Shown piece after piece: positions 23,401 to 35,699 of a stretch of 64,000 bases of DNA. Each line of letters opens with the position of its first letter. Positions within the stretch are counted from its first letter, which is position 1. The notes beneath the pieces were generated by a model. That model did not search any database. It was not told where the DNA came from and was given only the letters and a program-made list of their open reading frames with translations. Source of the stretch: Nymphaea colorata. Taxonomy: Eukaryota > Streptophyta > Magnoliopsida > Nymphaeales > Nymphaeaceae. A program made the translations under genes and the position numbers. Location: the NCBI RefSeq assembly GCF_008831285.2, contig NC_045140.1:17482370-17546369 (forward strand). The letters run 5' to 3'.

Positions 23401-26400
23401 ATTTAGATGCAAGAAAGTGAAACAGTTGTCTTTCCCCCAGCCTGATGATTTCAACAGATATAGAGTACAAAGTACAGCATACCATGAGGAAGCGCAAGCA
23501 TGATGAGACAAGCTTTTCATTTCCAGCAGACTTGTGGAGAATAAGCTCATCAAGGATTTCCTCAATATGCTCCTTGTTGAAGAGAATAAGAGAACATTTG
23601 GTTGTTAATGTACCAAAGAAATCAAACAAAGGATGCCTATCTCCGAGGATCTTCAACAAGTCATCCTACAAAGTAGACAAAAAAGCCACATGGACATTGA
23701 ATCATATACAATCACATTCAAACATGGTAAGAGATGAACTATCTGCTTCCATGATCTTTCTGAAGCACTAAAAAGGAATACTCACACGGCCTTTTAAAGC
23801 TTGTGCAGTACTAGTGCTAGTATCAAGAAGACTAGTTAGAATCTTCCAAACATTATTATCCTTCAACTGATTAAGGGTTTGAAAATCTTCTTCTGCTTTG
23901 GCAGGATCTTTAAATGACCGAGCCAGGGTCCTAATGCACCCTGAAGTTCTCTCTAGGATATCTGTAGTATCTTTATCCTGCAGAAAAATAAAGATTATGC
24001 CTTGTTAGAACTTAAGACATTTTGGCACTTCTGACATCCAATACTTAAAGAAGAAAAGATACCTGGTATTTCTTTCTAAGCGCCAGATACCGCTTCATTT
24101 CTTTCTGCAACCTGCAATCCAAGGAGAAACCCCCTGAAAATCCGGCCAAGACCTATCAAATACTAGAAAGTGGAAAATGGGCTTCTTAAAAAGAGCGACA
24201 AGAAGCATGACAATGAAAAGGCTAACCTTTGTTTCTGCAGAAAAGCTTGTTCAAGGGCCTTGATCTCAACTTTTTCAAACTCGGAGAAAGCTGCAATCCA
24301 GTTTCTCACTTTTACTTTAACTGAGACTTCAGTGGGCAACAACGAGTCTGATAAAAATTTCTCCACTGCTTCATATCTGCACAAATGGTACAACATGAAA
24401 TATCGATGCCCAGAAACATAAAACAAAAAGTAATGCCCAGACCTCAAATCTTTGTCATAGAAACATCTTAGAATTTTCCCAGGAAGCCATCTATACTCAT
24501 TTTGCTCAATCGAACCATCTGAAAACTTCAAGCATTGCAGTCGATACAGTTCCACCAGCCTCTCCAAAGTATACTTTTTGACAGTGATCTGAAAGTTACC
24601 TGAGGTCACTCATGCAATCTATTCAACAATACACATATTATACAGCCAAGAAATTTGAGGAAATGAATGTTTAAATAGAATAAAAAGAACAGTACAGATT
24701 TATCCCGAAGGCGCTCTGCAACAAACTTGATAGTCCCAATTGCAACAGACTCTAAACTATGTCCAGCAACATCACAAATTGCACCAACAACTTGTTCCCG
24801 AACACTTTCATCATAGTCTAACAACCGATCACAAAGGGCAGCTGGAAATGTCAACCCACCTCAAGGTCAATTGATGCATCCAATATAACTAGTTTGTTTG
24901 GCACATATATCAAAAAATAACCGACTCCAAATTTCTTTCTTACAGATAATCTCAGCAGCTTCAGGTCTGAAAGGATTAGATAGCAGGCAGCCTTTCATAT
25001 GTCCGACAACAGCAGTTCGAATGTCAACCACTCTGTCTGTCAGCCTCTTAAGGAACTCTGAAAAAAGGGGCCGGAATGGCTCAGAGATTGTGCGACCAGG
25101 TAATGTAAACATCCATCCAAGCAGGTTTACTGATTTCAGCCTAACATCAGGTTCATTTGCCTGAAAAAGATTAAAACTTAATTACAAGGCCACACTTGTC
25201 CAATATCGAGGCATCTTTAGCTACAAACTGAAAATAAATAAATAACAAGGATTCTATGTCTCGTTTGGCAGGTTCGATCATGAAGTAATGTGAAAAATGA
25301 AGTAATTTCAACATAGAAAGGAGCTGAATCTTAAGAAAATACATGCATGTCAGTCTTGAACCTTCACTAGTCAAAAGTTCTTTTATTTCCAGGGCTCTAC
25401 CTCATTTGCATATTACATCAGTACTCTCCAACTGCTGGAAAGGTACACACTGGCACAAACAACATACCATTTACTGCAACCAAGATGTTCCATTCTTATC
25501 AAGAAACCATTCGTGGAAACAAAATCTCATAAAAAGAACACCACATTTTACGAGGGGTAAAGGCATAATATGATAAAACAAGTCATAAACCACCAAAAGA
25601 AGAGCGCAAAAACTTCTCGACTTAAAAAAATAGTTTATTTAATTGTTCATCCAAAAGCACTAGAAGAACAAGAACAACTTCACTAACCTCAAATTAACAT
25701 ATAGACAAAAAAATTAGACAAATCTCAGCATAAATTACCATAATAATTCATGCTAAGTCCAAAATAATTAATCAAATACCCCGCCGGGGGGGTTGGTGTT
25801 GGTGGTGGGGAACATTATCAATATCTATGTGCATCATCTTGTCCCTTCCAATACACATTGTATCAGTCACTCGCCGTAATGATGCAAGGCCCCATAAGGG
25901 CCTTTACAGATGTCAGCCAATATGGGATTTATTTGAGCCATATTAGCCAGTAATAGCCAATTAAGTCATGTATCAACTAACATAAATAAATTAATAGTAG
26001 ACAATTGAATTTATTTTTATTTTCAATTTACATAGTAATGAGCTACGATTCATACAAGCTGGTGCATATCAGCCGAAGGAGCTGTACCAGTGAACGCCTC
26101 AAGGCTCAAAATGATGTGGGATCCAACATTTAAATTGCTGGTGTATCCTCAAACTGTTTTTTGAATAGAACAGGTATAGAATATCATGTTTTAGGGGTTA
26201 AACTTGTCTGAATTTCACTGGGCATGTACATGGCTTGATTGTCATGGTCAATTTCACAAGCACCCTTCAAGTACGACAAACATTATACTATCAATAAAGT
26301 TTCAGTTATTGAATGAAGTCTAAATGGATGAAATATCATAAAATTCAAGCATTGGAGTTCAAGATCCAAGCATCCAAGAAGAAACATATCCTGTATATTT

Positions 26401-29400
26401 TCAGTATAAAAATACAAGATTTTTACAGGCACAAGCGCATTACACATGGATTTCATATAATGATAAATCACAACTTACAATATAACTCAGTGCAGCATAA
26501 TATCCAACTGTTTACACCAACCAAATAAGATCCGGGCTAAGATGAAACTTCATAATCTTTATCAATCTCACGTAAAACATCCAATCCATATAGAAATAGC
26601 AAATCATCTAACAGACAAGTAGGAAAATCTTGGAAATAACTCACATAAGAAATCAAAGCACAAGATGATAAAAGAAAGTACCAGCAGTTCTTCTAGCATG
26701 TAAGGAGTAACTCCACGTAAGAATTGAGGAGAACAACGATAAATATCATAAATAATTTCATGATGATTAAAACAACTACTTTGAGAACGAGCATTCCTTG
26801 AGATTGCTGATATAAGGAACTGATTTATGTATGGCTCAAGCTTGCCAGCACACTGTTCAATGACACTAATAGCCAGTTCTTGTCCAGCTGAAGATATATC
26901 CTGGAGTCCACAAATTCCATTAGTATTTAAGAGACATCAGATGTGCGAGACCAACCATGACCACAAGCAAAAATGTGTGCACAACATACACTTTCATGTT
27001 GACCAAGCGCAGATAATAAAGCAAGTAATAGATCCTCCTGGACATCCTCACTTTCATCAACTAGGAGAACCATAATTGTCTGCATTGATATAAGGACAGC
27101 TTCTGGATGCTCATTACTGCACATGCAAAATATCCATCAAAAACATGTGACAAAGTCAATGGTTCAACAATCAAGTATCAACAGAGCTCCAATAACCTAA
27201 GCTCTGAAAATGGCTCACAACAAGTACTATCCATCTGTTGTGATGCGACTATGTGAGTGCATGCAAACCCAGAAAAAATCGTGAACAGGGATATTTTTCT
27301 CCAATGTTTCTGTAGGGCTTTCTCAACCTTTCAGCCATATGTGTCACATGCTAAATTTTTTCTTCTACTTTTGCTGCTTCATCATTTTGCAATAGCAATG
27401 ATGTTCCTCGTGCACGCTACCAGAAACGTGAAAAGAAAACATAATTTAACCCCCCATCATAATTTAACCCCATTGTATGTGTATGGGAACATAAGCATGT
27501 TTGAGAGTATATGTGCACATGCACACAGATAAGAGAGAGAGGGAGAGAGCATGAAGTATAAAGACATGCAAAAAGAATACAGAATTCTGACTAAGGGTTG
27601 ATTTCAAAATAATATGCCAATTCATGCAACTAAATCATGTTCTTTTTTTAGGTAGTTGTGCCACTAGTCAGAATGGTTCAAACAGTCAAGGCAATTAAAC
27701 AACAAACTTGATGGCAATTTCCATAAATAAGACATGCATGAGGCATGATGCATCTGTTAGAACACCATTTCAGAAGAAATGTGATCCTTGTTCAGAATCT
27801 TTTCATTGAGAAAGGGTGACAGAGTCTTTTCGGAACCCATTGCTTATAGGTGTGCATGTTTGCATGCTTATAGACATGCCCAATACATAATCACATACTT
27901 TGATTTGTTGATTCAGTTGTCAAACTTTGGTATTTGGCCAGTAAAAGAAAGCATCCATAGACATATGAGATGACACTACTGAAAACTGCTTAAACTGTTA
28001 ATGTGGACCCACCATGCTGATTAGCCATTTGGCATAACTGCCTTCTCAAGCTTACTGATTTTGACACACTTTACTGCACCAGCATTACCCTTTAATTTCA
28101 GTGGGGATTATGGGCCTAACACAACAAGTACAAAATGGAAAAGAGATAAACATCAAAACATCACAAATGCAATCTGCTAACCAATTAACAATAACAGCCT
28201 TAGCAAGTCATGCACAAGAACACAAATGTAGCAATGAATGCTTATTGGTAATTCAGAAACTAAAAGATTTCACAGAAAATACCTGGCAATAGAGAGAAAT
28301 GTACTGAACATTTCATTCACTAGATCGTTGCATTCAAGATCCAACATGACAACACAGGACCTATATTTAGCAAGAGTCTCCAGAATAGCAATCATTCTCC
28401 CAAAAGAAGGACTATTTATCTCATCTAAACTGCTAAAGGTCCCCACAATTACACGAAATGCGTCCTGCAGAAATGTAACATAACTAAGATCAGTGGAGCT
28501 AATCCCAATGTCAGCTGTTCAGTTTGAGCATGGGTTTTGTCAAACTCCTGTGGCGTAAGCATGCCATTAATATATGCAGTTGACCTTGAGATCTCCAACG
28601 ACCAGTTTACCATTAACTTTCAATGCTAACAAACTTACCCTTAACACATCGTCATTGTATGGAGGCACTGGTGCTGTTATCCTCATTATCTCACAAATGC
28701 AAGCCGATACCAGAAGTCTGACATCCCTATCTTGCTGGGCCAGAAGCTCAGCCTTTGCTACTGCATCAGCACATGATTGCACAGCCACCAACAGTGATTT
28801 TGGTGGTGATTGGTCAATCTCAGACAGGCAATTTGTGGCTTGCTACACAACATGACATGCATAAGATAAAGGATCAAGTGAGGCCGGATTTACATATTCC
28901 AAATACAAGTTAACATATGTCATTGTAAAACTGCATGTTGTTATGAACATACAGCTGGACATTTTCATGATTCACAACAATACTGATAATTGAAGTGGAT
29001 ACCTACCTATCTCCTGGTTAACCAAAAGTACGCATCACTTTCACTTAAGGTTCACGAAAGCAAAATGATCAAAAGTGAATACTTAATGAGGATAATAAAC
29101 TAATGTTGATGGAATTTTATTAGCTATCGCCTGAGACAAAAGAAAGACCACAGTTACCAGGGTACGAACTTGAACCGTAAAACAAAAAAGGTATGCATAT
29201 TCATGTGAATGGACAACTAACATCATGCTTGAAAGTGGAACATTCTTCAGTCACATATCGCGAGGAGTCATACACATCCCAATTGGACAAACAATTTCCA
29301 TGAGAAAGGTCAGATTTTCTTTTAACGGGTAAATATGTAAGACAGAGCATAAAAAACTAAAAGACCAATTACTAAACCTCAAAAGGAACTTGCTGGCTTT

Positions 29401-30229
29401 AATGCAAATAATTTTGTACAATAGATGCTTCTCGAAAACCTATGACATCGGCAAATGGGTAAAGAAACAAATCCGATGGACTTCCGCTTGTACACTGCAA
29501 ATACAGATAGAAGTATGTATATGCATGTAAAGCAGTGCTCCTGGCCCTTTAACTTTCAACAAAGATAAAAGCCAGAAGCCTATAACACATATATTTGATT
29601 CCAAGCAGATATTGATTTGGTCATACCAACAGGTAGTTCTTGGAACAGCCCAGAAAAAAATTTAAATTCGTTCCTTATACATGATTTTGTTATTTTACCC
29701 AAAAAGGACGAAAGCAACCTTTTCTTCCACGTGAAAAAGAGAATACCATAATATCAGCAGAACGTTCTGAAAGGGCTCTGGATAAAAGGAGCATTACGAG
29801 GGAATGTCAAAAGAACAAAAGGAATTTATCGAGGACGCCATAACAAGCACCAAAAGAAGAAGAAAAAAAGATGAAGCAAACATAGAGAATCAATCATTCG
29901 TGTTTCGAAAAAGAAAACGACGGATTAGAAAGAAGAATTCCCGTCCCCAGCAAAGACAAGCATGGAGATGGTACTGCAGAATAACGAGTTAACCTAATCG
30001 ACTGAAAAAAACATATGAAATTGGGAATGCGCCAGACACAATTTCGGCTACGCCGCGGGCGATGAGCGAAAGGACGACTCAGAAAGACGCAGAATTCGAT
30101 CGAGGGAGAGTCCAGTAAGAATGTCGAAACCCTCACCTTAAGGAGCTTCACGAGGGAATCCTTCGAGTGGGGAAGGTTCGCGAGCTTCGACCCGATTTCC
30201 TTGAGCGCCTGCCGAAGATTCTGCGCCAT
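10229..30229 (-). CDS. PDS5A: Sister-chromatid cohesion regulator PDS5 (PDS5A/B-type, HEAT repeats plus Tudor-like domain), 31 exons
   Basis: PDS5 binds the kleisin arm of cohesin in the nucleus and controls cohesin release, DNA repair and meiosis. The model has 31 exons totalling 4674 nt (1557 aa), in phase at every junction. Exons, high to low: 30229-30137, 28842-28639, 28464-28283, 27116-26990, 26900-26682, 25160-24944, 24841-24696, 24588-24443, 24376-24227, 24111-24063, 23977-23786, 23665-23483, 21193-21039, 20960-20834, 20693-20547, 20450-20391, 20321-20185, 20070-19953, 19800-19628, 19424-19227, 18772-18616, 18477-18346, 17295-17221, 17119-16418, 15465-15386, 11512-11461, 11378-11295, 11173-11136, 10908-10802, 10540-10353, 10264-10229. 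Residues 1-1104 are the helical HEAT body (MAQNLRQAL start, PVPPYNDDVLR motif). Residues 1130-1363 are a Lys/Ser-rich linker in one exon. Residues about 1364-1435 form a Tudor-like domain (KVWWPMD, FYEGVV, YDDGDVE). The acidic tail ends DDEPLLAWKLRV. An in-frame ATG at 30271 would add 14 residues; MAQ matches the family start. The donor after 11295 (GTCTTG) is weak. Confidence 0.95.
12572..12600. repeat. (GT)n(AT)n microsatellite
   Basis: A run of GT dinucleotides passes directly into TA dinucleotides inside the 3.9-kb PDS5 intron between exons 25 and 26. It sits immediately left of the short inverted-repeat element at 12605. A second GT tract lies on the right side of that element (about 12747-12756), so the element appears to sit inside a GT microsatellite. 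Confidence 0.9.
12605..12742. mobile_element. Short inverted-repeat element (MITE-like) inside a GT microsatellite
   Basis: A 138-bp segment starts GGAGGTGGATCCCTTCGGCC and ends with the approximate reverse complement (GGCCGGAGGATTCCTCC). It contains an internal perfect 7-bp stem, GGATCCC (12611-12617) with GGGATCC (12629-12635). GT/TA simple repeat lies on both sides. It has no coding capacity. The size and imperfect terminal inverted repeats suggest a MITE or snapback element; the superfamily is unknown. Confidence 0.4.
12758..13440. mobile_element. TRIM-like retroelement: two direct terminal repeats plus a third inverted copy
   Basis: Three related copies of a roughly 200-bp repeat are present. 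Copy 1 (12758-12959) and copy 2 (13048-13237) are direct, both starting TGTAACACC and ending about TTATA. Copy 3 (13243-13440) is inverted, beginning TATAATAACCC and ending GGGTATTACA. Shared blocks include TTGAGAAGTTT, GAGCCC, and TGTGAGAGTGGG-type words. Directly after copy 1, at 12961-12978, TGGTACCATAACTGGTTC resembles the primer-binding site for initiator-methionine tRNA (canonical TGGTATCAGAGC). The internal region is only about 88 bp and codes for nothing. This is the layout of a terminal-repeat retrotransposon in miniature, with an extra repeat in opposite orientation. It sits within PDS5 intron 25. Confidence 0.75.
14413..14449. repeat. (AT)n microsatellite
   Basis: About 18 AT dinucleotides in the PDS5 intron between exons 25 and 26. 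Reading frames through it on both strands are poly-Tyr/Ile artefacts. Confidence 0.95.
17189..17218. repeat. (GA)n microsatellite at a PDS5 intron edge
   Basis: The GA run lies in the 101-bp intron between PDS5 exons 23 and 24 and ends directly beside the splice donor of exon 23. On the transcribed (minus) strand it is CT-rich. Confidence 0.9.
17815..17899. repeat. Three tandem copies of a 29-bp AT-rich unit
   Basis: The unit has the form ACATCTAAATGTCAAATAAA followed by ATATAT-type sequence. It occurs three times in a row, the first copy one base shorter and the third with one substitution. It lies in PDS5 intron 22, between exons 22 and 23. Confidence 0.85.
21194..23482. other. Large PDS5 intron (between exons 12 and 13)
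   Basis: A 2.3-kb intron without coding exons. It holds a GAA microsatellite (about 22662-22684), purine-rich tracts and two loosely similar blocks containing ATGCCTTAAC (near 22451 and 22561). No transposon with clear ends was identified. Confidence 0.6.
25161..26681. other. PDS5 intron with possible decayed repeat
   Basis: A 1.5-kb intron between exons 5 and 6. It includes a G-rich stretch near 25784-25810 and an AAGGCCC/GGGCCTT palindrome near 25890. Nothing coding is seen. Confidence 0.5.
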
Positions 30230-33200
30230 GACCTCCCTTCCTTTCCGCTTCCTCTTGGTAACTCCCGACACGAGTCTGAAGTCACAGTCCGTCTCCTTCC
30301 GCCATTACTGAGACGCGGGAACCAAAGCCCGGACCACAGACGAGAGACAGAGACCGAACCTCTACGGAATCGAAAGGCGGAATTCAATCCAACTGAATCA
30401 GGCGCGATCGCAGACGCTGGGGTTCCTTAAGTAGAGCGAGAAACGAACGACGAAAAATGGCAGAAAGAAGGGTTGAATTCCACAAGCGCCCTAATTCAAC
30501 GGAGTCCATCGCAGGTGCTGCCGGTCCGTCAGAAACTGAGGTGACGTGTTTTTAAAGCCAAATTTCGAAAATAACCTTTTCCCAGATGGAAACTTTGATG
30601 GACTAGTTCAATCTTAGCAGATCCTACCACTCCAAGTTGTACTAAAATAGCAGTAAACTCTTGTAAATAAATCGGATTAAGTTTCATAAAAAGGCCGTTG
30701 GATAGCAGGAAGAATATTATGTTCTAATTCAAAAACATGCCCTTCCAAAAAAAATGATTATGCATGTTAATTATAGATTTTTCAATCAAACGTTAAACAA
30801 AGAAATAAAAAGACTGTATTCTTTGAACATGTGTTTGAAGAACACAATGTTTTACTTATCAAGTATGGGTTTTTGTTGGCCCACCAAGTTGGTTTACAAT
30901 AATGTATGTTCTAATAAAATTTGAGATTTACATTATCATGTCCATTTCAGCTAACAAACTCAACCCAACTTAGGAGCCAGTAGAGCAATAAATATTTGGT
31001 TAAAAGACATTAATATTTAGATTGAAGCTTTTAAGAAGAAACAAGTGTGTAAATAAGTAAATGTTTGCAAGATATGAATAGATAACCGCCCACTATTGAC
31101 AAGTAAGTTTGTATTAAGAGATTTAAAGTGAAGCTGGTTATATATACTCCTCCGTGCACAAAAAAATTATACATCTAGATGTAAAGACCAGAATACCTTC
31201 GATTAATAAAAATGATATATAAAGGCAGAAGAAAATATAGTGAAAAAGATAAATGTCCAAAAAAAATTCAAAAATCCCTATAAAGTGATCATTAGAAAGG
31301 CAAACTTTAAAAAGTTGTTCACCCAAAAAAAAGAAAAAAGTTTGCTAGCACCCTTGGAGACGTTAGGGGTATGTTTGTCAATTGAAAAACTTAGTAGGTT
31401 TATGCAATCGGGTACCCAATACCCATTCCCTTTGTTTTGCTGTAAACGGGTCGGGTCCGATAGATTATAATGTGTTTGAAATCCGAACCAAGTCATGCAG
31501 CGAAAATGAATAAAACGGTCGTAACGGATCCGATCCATTTGCAAACGGAAATCAATGGAGCAGCGCACTGCTTTCAAGCCGTGGCAGCCAATTCTGCATC
31601 AACGTCGACGAAGGAGAAACAAGTTTCATCTAAAACTTATGCAACAGCCGAATGCATTGAAAACAGAGGCAAAATCATGGAATTTATTTAGGGGTGATAT
31701 CATTACTTAATAAAAAAATCCGAATGAAGTAATATAAATATTTTGTTTAAAATGTATGTCTTTGATTACATATTTTAATTGCCCTCAAGTGCATATAATT
31801 ACAACAGGTCTTACAGGAGCCTTCGGTTAGAAAAACACCATGTTCTTGGAACGCATGTTTATGTAACACATATTTTATAATACCATGCTTTGTTTTCTTT
31901 CAGAAACATGGTATGATCATGTCTACGTTTGATTATTAATTTAATGGCATTCATAATCACATCAAGTTTGGTGCAACAAGAATATAGGGTTATTGGATCA
32001 TGTATTCTAAAAGAGTGCGTTTCAAAAATCAATGTTACCAGACACCCTCTAAAGTCCACACGTTGTCCTATATGTTTCGTAAACAAGGCATAGGGAAATG
32101 AAATTTCAGTAACTTCAAGTTAAGCCTTGAGCCCCTTGCCTTGTGATATTTTACAAAAATATGGAAAAGAGAAAACTGTATTGTTTAGGAAGACAAGCCT
32201 GTATAATCATGTCCATGGCTTTATTTTGGAGCTCAATCTTCTCTGTCTTTATCTTCCTCTCCCTCTCTCTCTCTCTGAGATTGGCTTACAAGCAGAAACA
32301 TGTTTCATACTAGAAAAAGTCTTTCAAACTTTTGAGATACAACAATTCTGGATACAACAATTCTAACACTATTTTAGCTTACAGCATGAATACAACGGAA
32401 TGGATTAAATTTCACGCAGAGAACTACTGAATATACATTTCAGGCTGATGAAACACAAACTACAGACGCAACAGACAAACACCTTATTAGGACCCAAGAA
32501 GTATGGAGATTGACGCTCACAGGACTCGCATGATCTTGATCTCCCCAGATTGGTTCCGAACTGTTTTTCCTATGTTGGGACTTTCTGTCAATTAAGGCCA
32601 TTCCTGCAATAAAGAGATGTCAAAAACTTGATTGGCAAGTTAACGAGAAAAATAATGCAAAAACCAAACAGATCAGGGTTAAGTTTTCACCTGCAGGAGA
32701 GTTAGAACAACTCAAATAACGAACCATGAGAGCAAGAGACTGGTCCAATTTTTTATATGTTTTACCAAACGAACATATTAATATAGACATGTAAACTTTA
32801 CATTTTGTAATTTTAGTTCAGAAAACGGTTCATACCATTGTGAACATCAGTTGTTATGGTGGATTAGTAAACAAATTGGAACTTGCTGGTTTTTTCAGTA
32901 AACGTCAGTAAGTACAGAGATTGAAAAGAGTCTCAGTGAAATACCAGCAGTGGCAAAGCTAGAAATTTCTAGCTAAGGAGCACCAATACTTCAATTGAAA
33001 CTTTTTACCAGGCAGCCAATATATAAATAAGTAAATGTCGATGAGGTACTAATAGAGAAATAAGCAATTTATCCTGCTTGTGTTGGCAACTGCCCAAGAG
33101 AACCCACATGTGGCTACCGCCACTGAACACTAGCAGCTTTGGAATTCTACTACAGGCTCTACAGCAGCTTTGGAATTCTACTACAGCCTAACAACGATCC

Positions 33201-33656
33201 ACAATATTGCAGGAACGAATGCCAAAACAAGAAAGTTCACCGTTATAAGAAGTTGTCCCCCAAAAACGCAAACCAAAACTGCAATAGAAGGTCCGAATTT
33301 AAGAGCAGTGAGAAGCATTAATCTAGTCTTAAGTTTTTAGGTTTCTAATTCAACAAAAATACAGCATGCCGGCAAGCAGCTCACCAAATACAGTGAAGTT
33401 CAGAATCATGGGTTTGAGCAGATCAGACATTAATACTAGAAATTAACAGTGTAAAGTAAATAGTTAAATAGAAACATGAAAGAGTACAAGAAAATATCGA
33501 ATGGTTCTAATGCTTGGTGTGAACAGACAAAGTGGTATGACCACTAGGACCAGGGGCTACATTCTTATTTTCACCAACTGGCAAGTGAAAAAGGCGAACT
33601 TAATAAGATGCAGAAAAAGGACATCCTTAAGAATAAGAAAAAGAAAATCAAGCACC
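30230..33656. other. Spacer between PDS5 and the lectin receptor kinase
   Basis: The first 250 bp above 30229 are GC-richer and should hold the PDS5 5' UTR and core promoter. The rest is AT-rich with no supported gene. On the minus strand a good splice acceptor (TTGCAG, exon from 32603 downward) could start a 3' UTR exon of the receptor kinase, paired with a possible donor directly after its stop codon (TTGAG|GTGCTT). A 24-bp word starting AGCAGCTTTGG is duplicated at 33132 and 33163 with a 31-bp period. A CT tract lies near 32255-32280. Confidence 0.4.
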
Positions 33657-35699
33657 TCAAGGAAATGAGCAATCTCCAAAAGCATTCTTTGATACGCGCA
33701 AGGGACTCAACACTGTACTGTTCTCAATGTCAGATAAGATTTCCTGGATGCTTAAAGGTAGGCTACAGGAAAAGCTCGCGACAGGCTTCAAAGTTGGCAA
33801 AACAGGAACTAATGCATCTCCATTGAGAATCTGCAGAACCTTTCTCATGGTTGGCCTCTCTACGTGATTAGGATGAGCACAATTCAGGCCCAGAAGTAGC
33901 ATTCTCCTCATCTGCTCTTTATCAAATTCACCCTTCAGCCTGGGATCAACAGCTTCCAGGAGCCTACCTTCACCATATAATTCCCATACCCAATCAACCA
34001 AATTCCTCACTCCACTTTTGAAACTTTTTTCGATTGGTCTCCTGCCACAAGCAACTTCAAGTATCACTACCCCATAACTGAAAACATCGGTTTTTTCTGT
34101 TGCCTTTCCATACTGAAGATATTCAGGAGCAAGGTAACCCATGGTTCCTGCTGTAAGAGTAGAATCTGGGCTCTTATCATGTTCAATGATCTTGGCCAAC
34201 CCGAAATCACCCAATCTTGGATTAAAATTTGCGTCCAGCATTATGTTGCTGGTTTTCACATCTCTGTGAATAACTTGCTTCTCGCATTCGTAGTGCAGGT
34301 ACATTAGAGCTGATGCAGTACCAACTGCTATATTATATCTCTGTGACCAATTCAGTACTTCTCTATCATCTTCTTGGTAAAGGGCACTATCAAGGCTCCC
34401 ATTGGGCATGAATTCATACACAAGCAGCAGTTCACCTTTTTCACAGCACCAGCCTTCCAGCTGCACAAGATTTCTGTGCCTCAGGCAAACTATAACTAGA
34501 AGCTCCCCCATGAAATCATCCATACCTTGATTAGCATGCTTCGATCTCTTTACAGCAACAGTCGTTCCGGACTCAGGAAGGATGCCTCTATAAACTGTAC
34601 CAGATGCTCCGTATCCCACCACATTGCCCTTATTGAACCCCCTTGTTGCAGCTCTCATCTCTCTATAACTGAAATTCTTCGGACCTTTTAGCATTTCTTG
34701 CTTGAAATTCTTCACAGGCCTTGTGAGTCTCCATCTTTTTACAAGAACCCAGCTCAAATATCCCATGATCATGCATATAATGATCGCTCCCGAGATCTTG
34801 AGACCCAGATTCAGTTTTCTGCTCCAACAATTCTGATTATGGCACTTTGCTTGCGAAAAACCGAGTACAGGCTTGCCCTCAGCGTCTGTTGCTACACTGT
34901 GAGGAGGCGAGGGCCCCTTTGACTCAAGTCCATCAGTTTGGAAGCTCCATTCCTCAATGGTGTGAAGTTCAGTGCTCCCCTCCGTCGAACCCGAAAATCC
35001 CACATACATAAACTCCTCAAAATACTTCGACAGATCGATATCGACGGAAAATTGGGGATTCAAAGGCTTCAAACTCGTGTAGCTCATCCACATCATGAGC
35101 CTATTCATGTCATTCCTGTACTCAATCCAGGCCGTGATCGAAGTGCCGTTCTTCAAATCGATTCCCACAGTGCCTGCATCAAGTGTTTGAATAGACGAGA
35201 GGTTCCCGACGTCCAACCCCACGTGATTCGCGTTCGGGTCCCCAAGTCCCGCGTCAAAGAACGTATCAAATTCGACCGCGATGAACTTATTATCATCAGG
35301 GGAGCTCGAATTCAGGAGGCCTAAGAATCTTCCCGGACTTCCGATGGTCTCATTGTTTGGAGACAAGAAAAATGTGATCCCGTCACCGTATGAACCAGGG
35401 TTCGCGTTGGTAATGGAGAAGACGAATCTTGAGAAGAAAGAAGCAGAGGAATTCGACGCGGGGTCGAAAAACCTGAAGGGGAAGTTGTAAAGAACGCTAC
35501 CTGAGCTCGAGGCCGGCACGTTGATCTCCCTGGTGAGGCCGATGGTGCCATTGCGGAGGTAGGCATCACCAAGCAAGGTGAGGTTCCGAATGGTGAAAGA
35601 AGGGAAATCGAAGCTCGTGTTCTCTGCACATGATGCAGAAGATAGGAGGAAAGAGACTAAAGAGAGAAGAAAGAAGTAACATCTTGAATATGATTTCAT
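33657..35699 (-). CDS. LECRK-S.7: L-type lectin-domain receptor kinase, LecRK-S.7-like, single exon
   Basis: A 680-residue plasma-membrane receptor kinase without introns, as usual for this family. Residues 1-25 are a signal peptide. Residues about 28-255 are the extracellular legume-lectin domain (FTIRNLTLLGDAYLRNG, VEFDT, MYVGFSGSTEGS). Residues about 299-320 are a membrane helix. Residues about 355-625 are a Ser/Thr kinase with glycine loop GYGASG (362-367), catalytic Lys384, Glu399, HRD (478-480), DFG (498-500) and APE (524-526). All catalytic residues are present, so the kinase should be active. Compared from memory, the closest Arabidopsis relative is LecRK-S.7, which shares the GSTEGSTE lectin end and LTAGTMGYLAPEYLQYG activation segment. 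The 5' flank is CT-rich on the coding strand (about 35720-35775). Its neighbour upstream is the INCENP/WYRD gene, as in Arabidopsis. The ligand is unknown. Confidence 0.95.
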   Translation of the reverse strand: MKSYSRCYFFLLSLVSFLLSSASCAENTSFDFPSFTIRNLTLLGDAYLRNGTIGLTREINVPASSSGSVLYNFPFRFFDPASNSSASFFSRFVFSITNANPGSYGDGITFFLSPNNETIGSPGRFLGLLNSSSPDDNKFIAVEFDTFFDAGLGDPNANHVGLDVGNLSSIQTLDAGTVGIDLKNGTSITAWIEYRNDMNRLMMWMSYTSLKPLNPQFSVDIDLSKYFEEFMYVGFSGSTEGSTELHTIEEWSFQTDGLESKGPSPPHSVATDAEGKPVLGFSQAKCHNQNCWSRKLNLGLKISGAIIICMIMGYLSWVLVKRWRLTRPVKNFKQEMLKGPKNFSYREMRAATRGFNKGNVVGYGASGTVYRGILPESGTTVAVKRSKHANQGMDDFMGELLVIVCLRHRNLVQLEGWCCEKGELLLVYEFMPNGSLDSALYQEDDREVLNWSQRYNIAVGTASALMYLHYECEKQVIHRDVKTSNIMLDANFNPRLGDFGLAKIIEHDKSPDSTLTAGTMGYLAPEYLQYGKATEKTDVFSYGVVILEVACGRRPIEKSFKSGVRNLVDWVWELYGEGRLLEAVDPRLKGEFDKEQMRRMLLLGLNCAHPNHVERPTMRKVLQILNGDALVPVLPTLKPVASFSCSLPLSIQEILSDIENSTVLSPLRVSKNAFGDCSFP

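Noticed and set aside
23786..23788. PDS5 exon 11 ending two bases earlier (23788)
   Set aside because: It creates an in-frame stop at the next exon; the GTGAGT donor after 23786 restores the frame.
26990..26992. PDS5 exon 4 ending two bases earlier (26992)
   Set aside because: That donor breaks the reading phase and leads to a stop; the GTATGT donor after 26990 keeps phase and matches the family sequence.
34698..35490. Plus-strand open frames across the lectin receptor kinase (34698-34922, 34938-35324, 35281-35490)
   Set aside because: They are antisense shadows of a complete 680-codon gene with intact lectin and kinase motifs.
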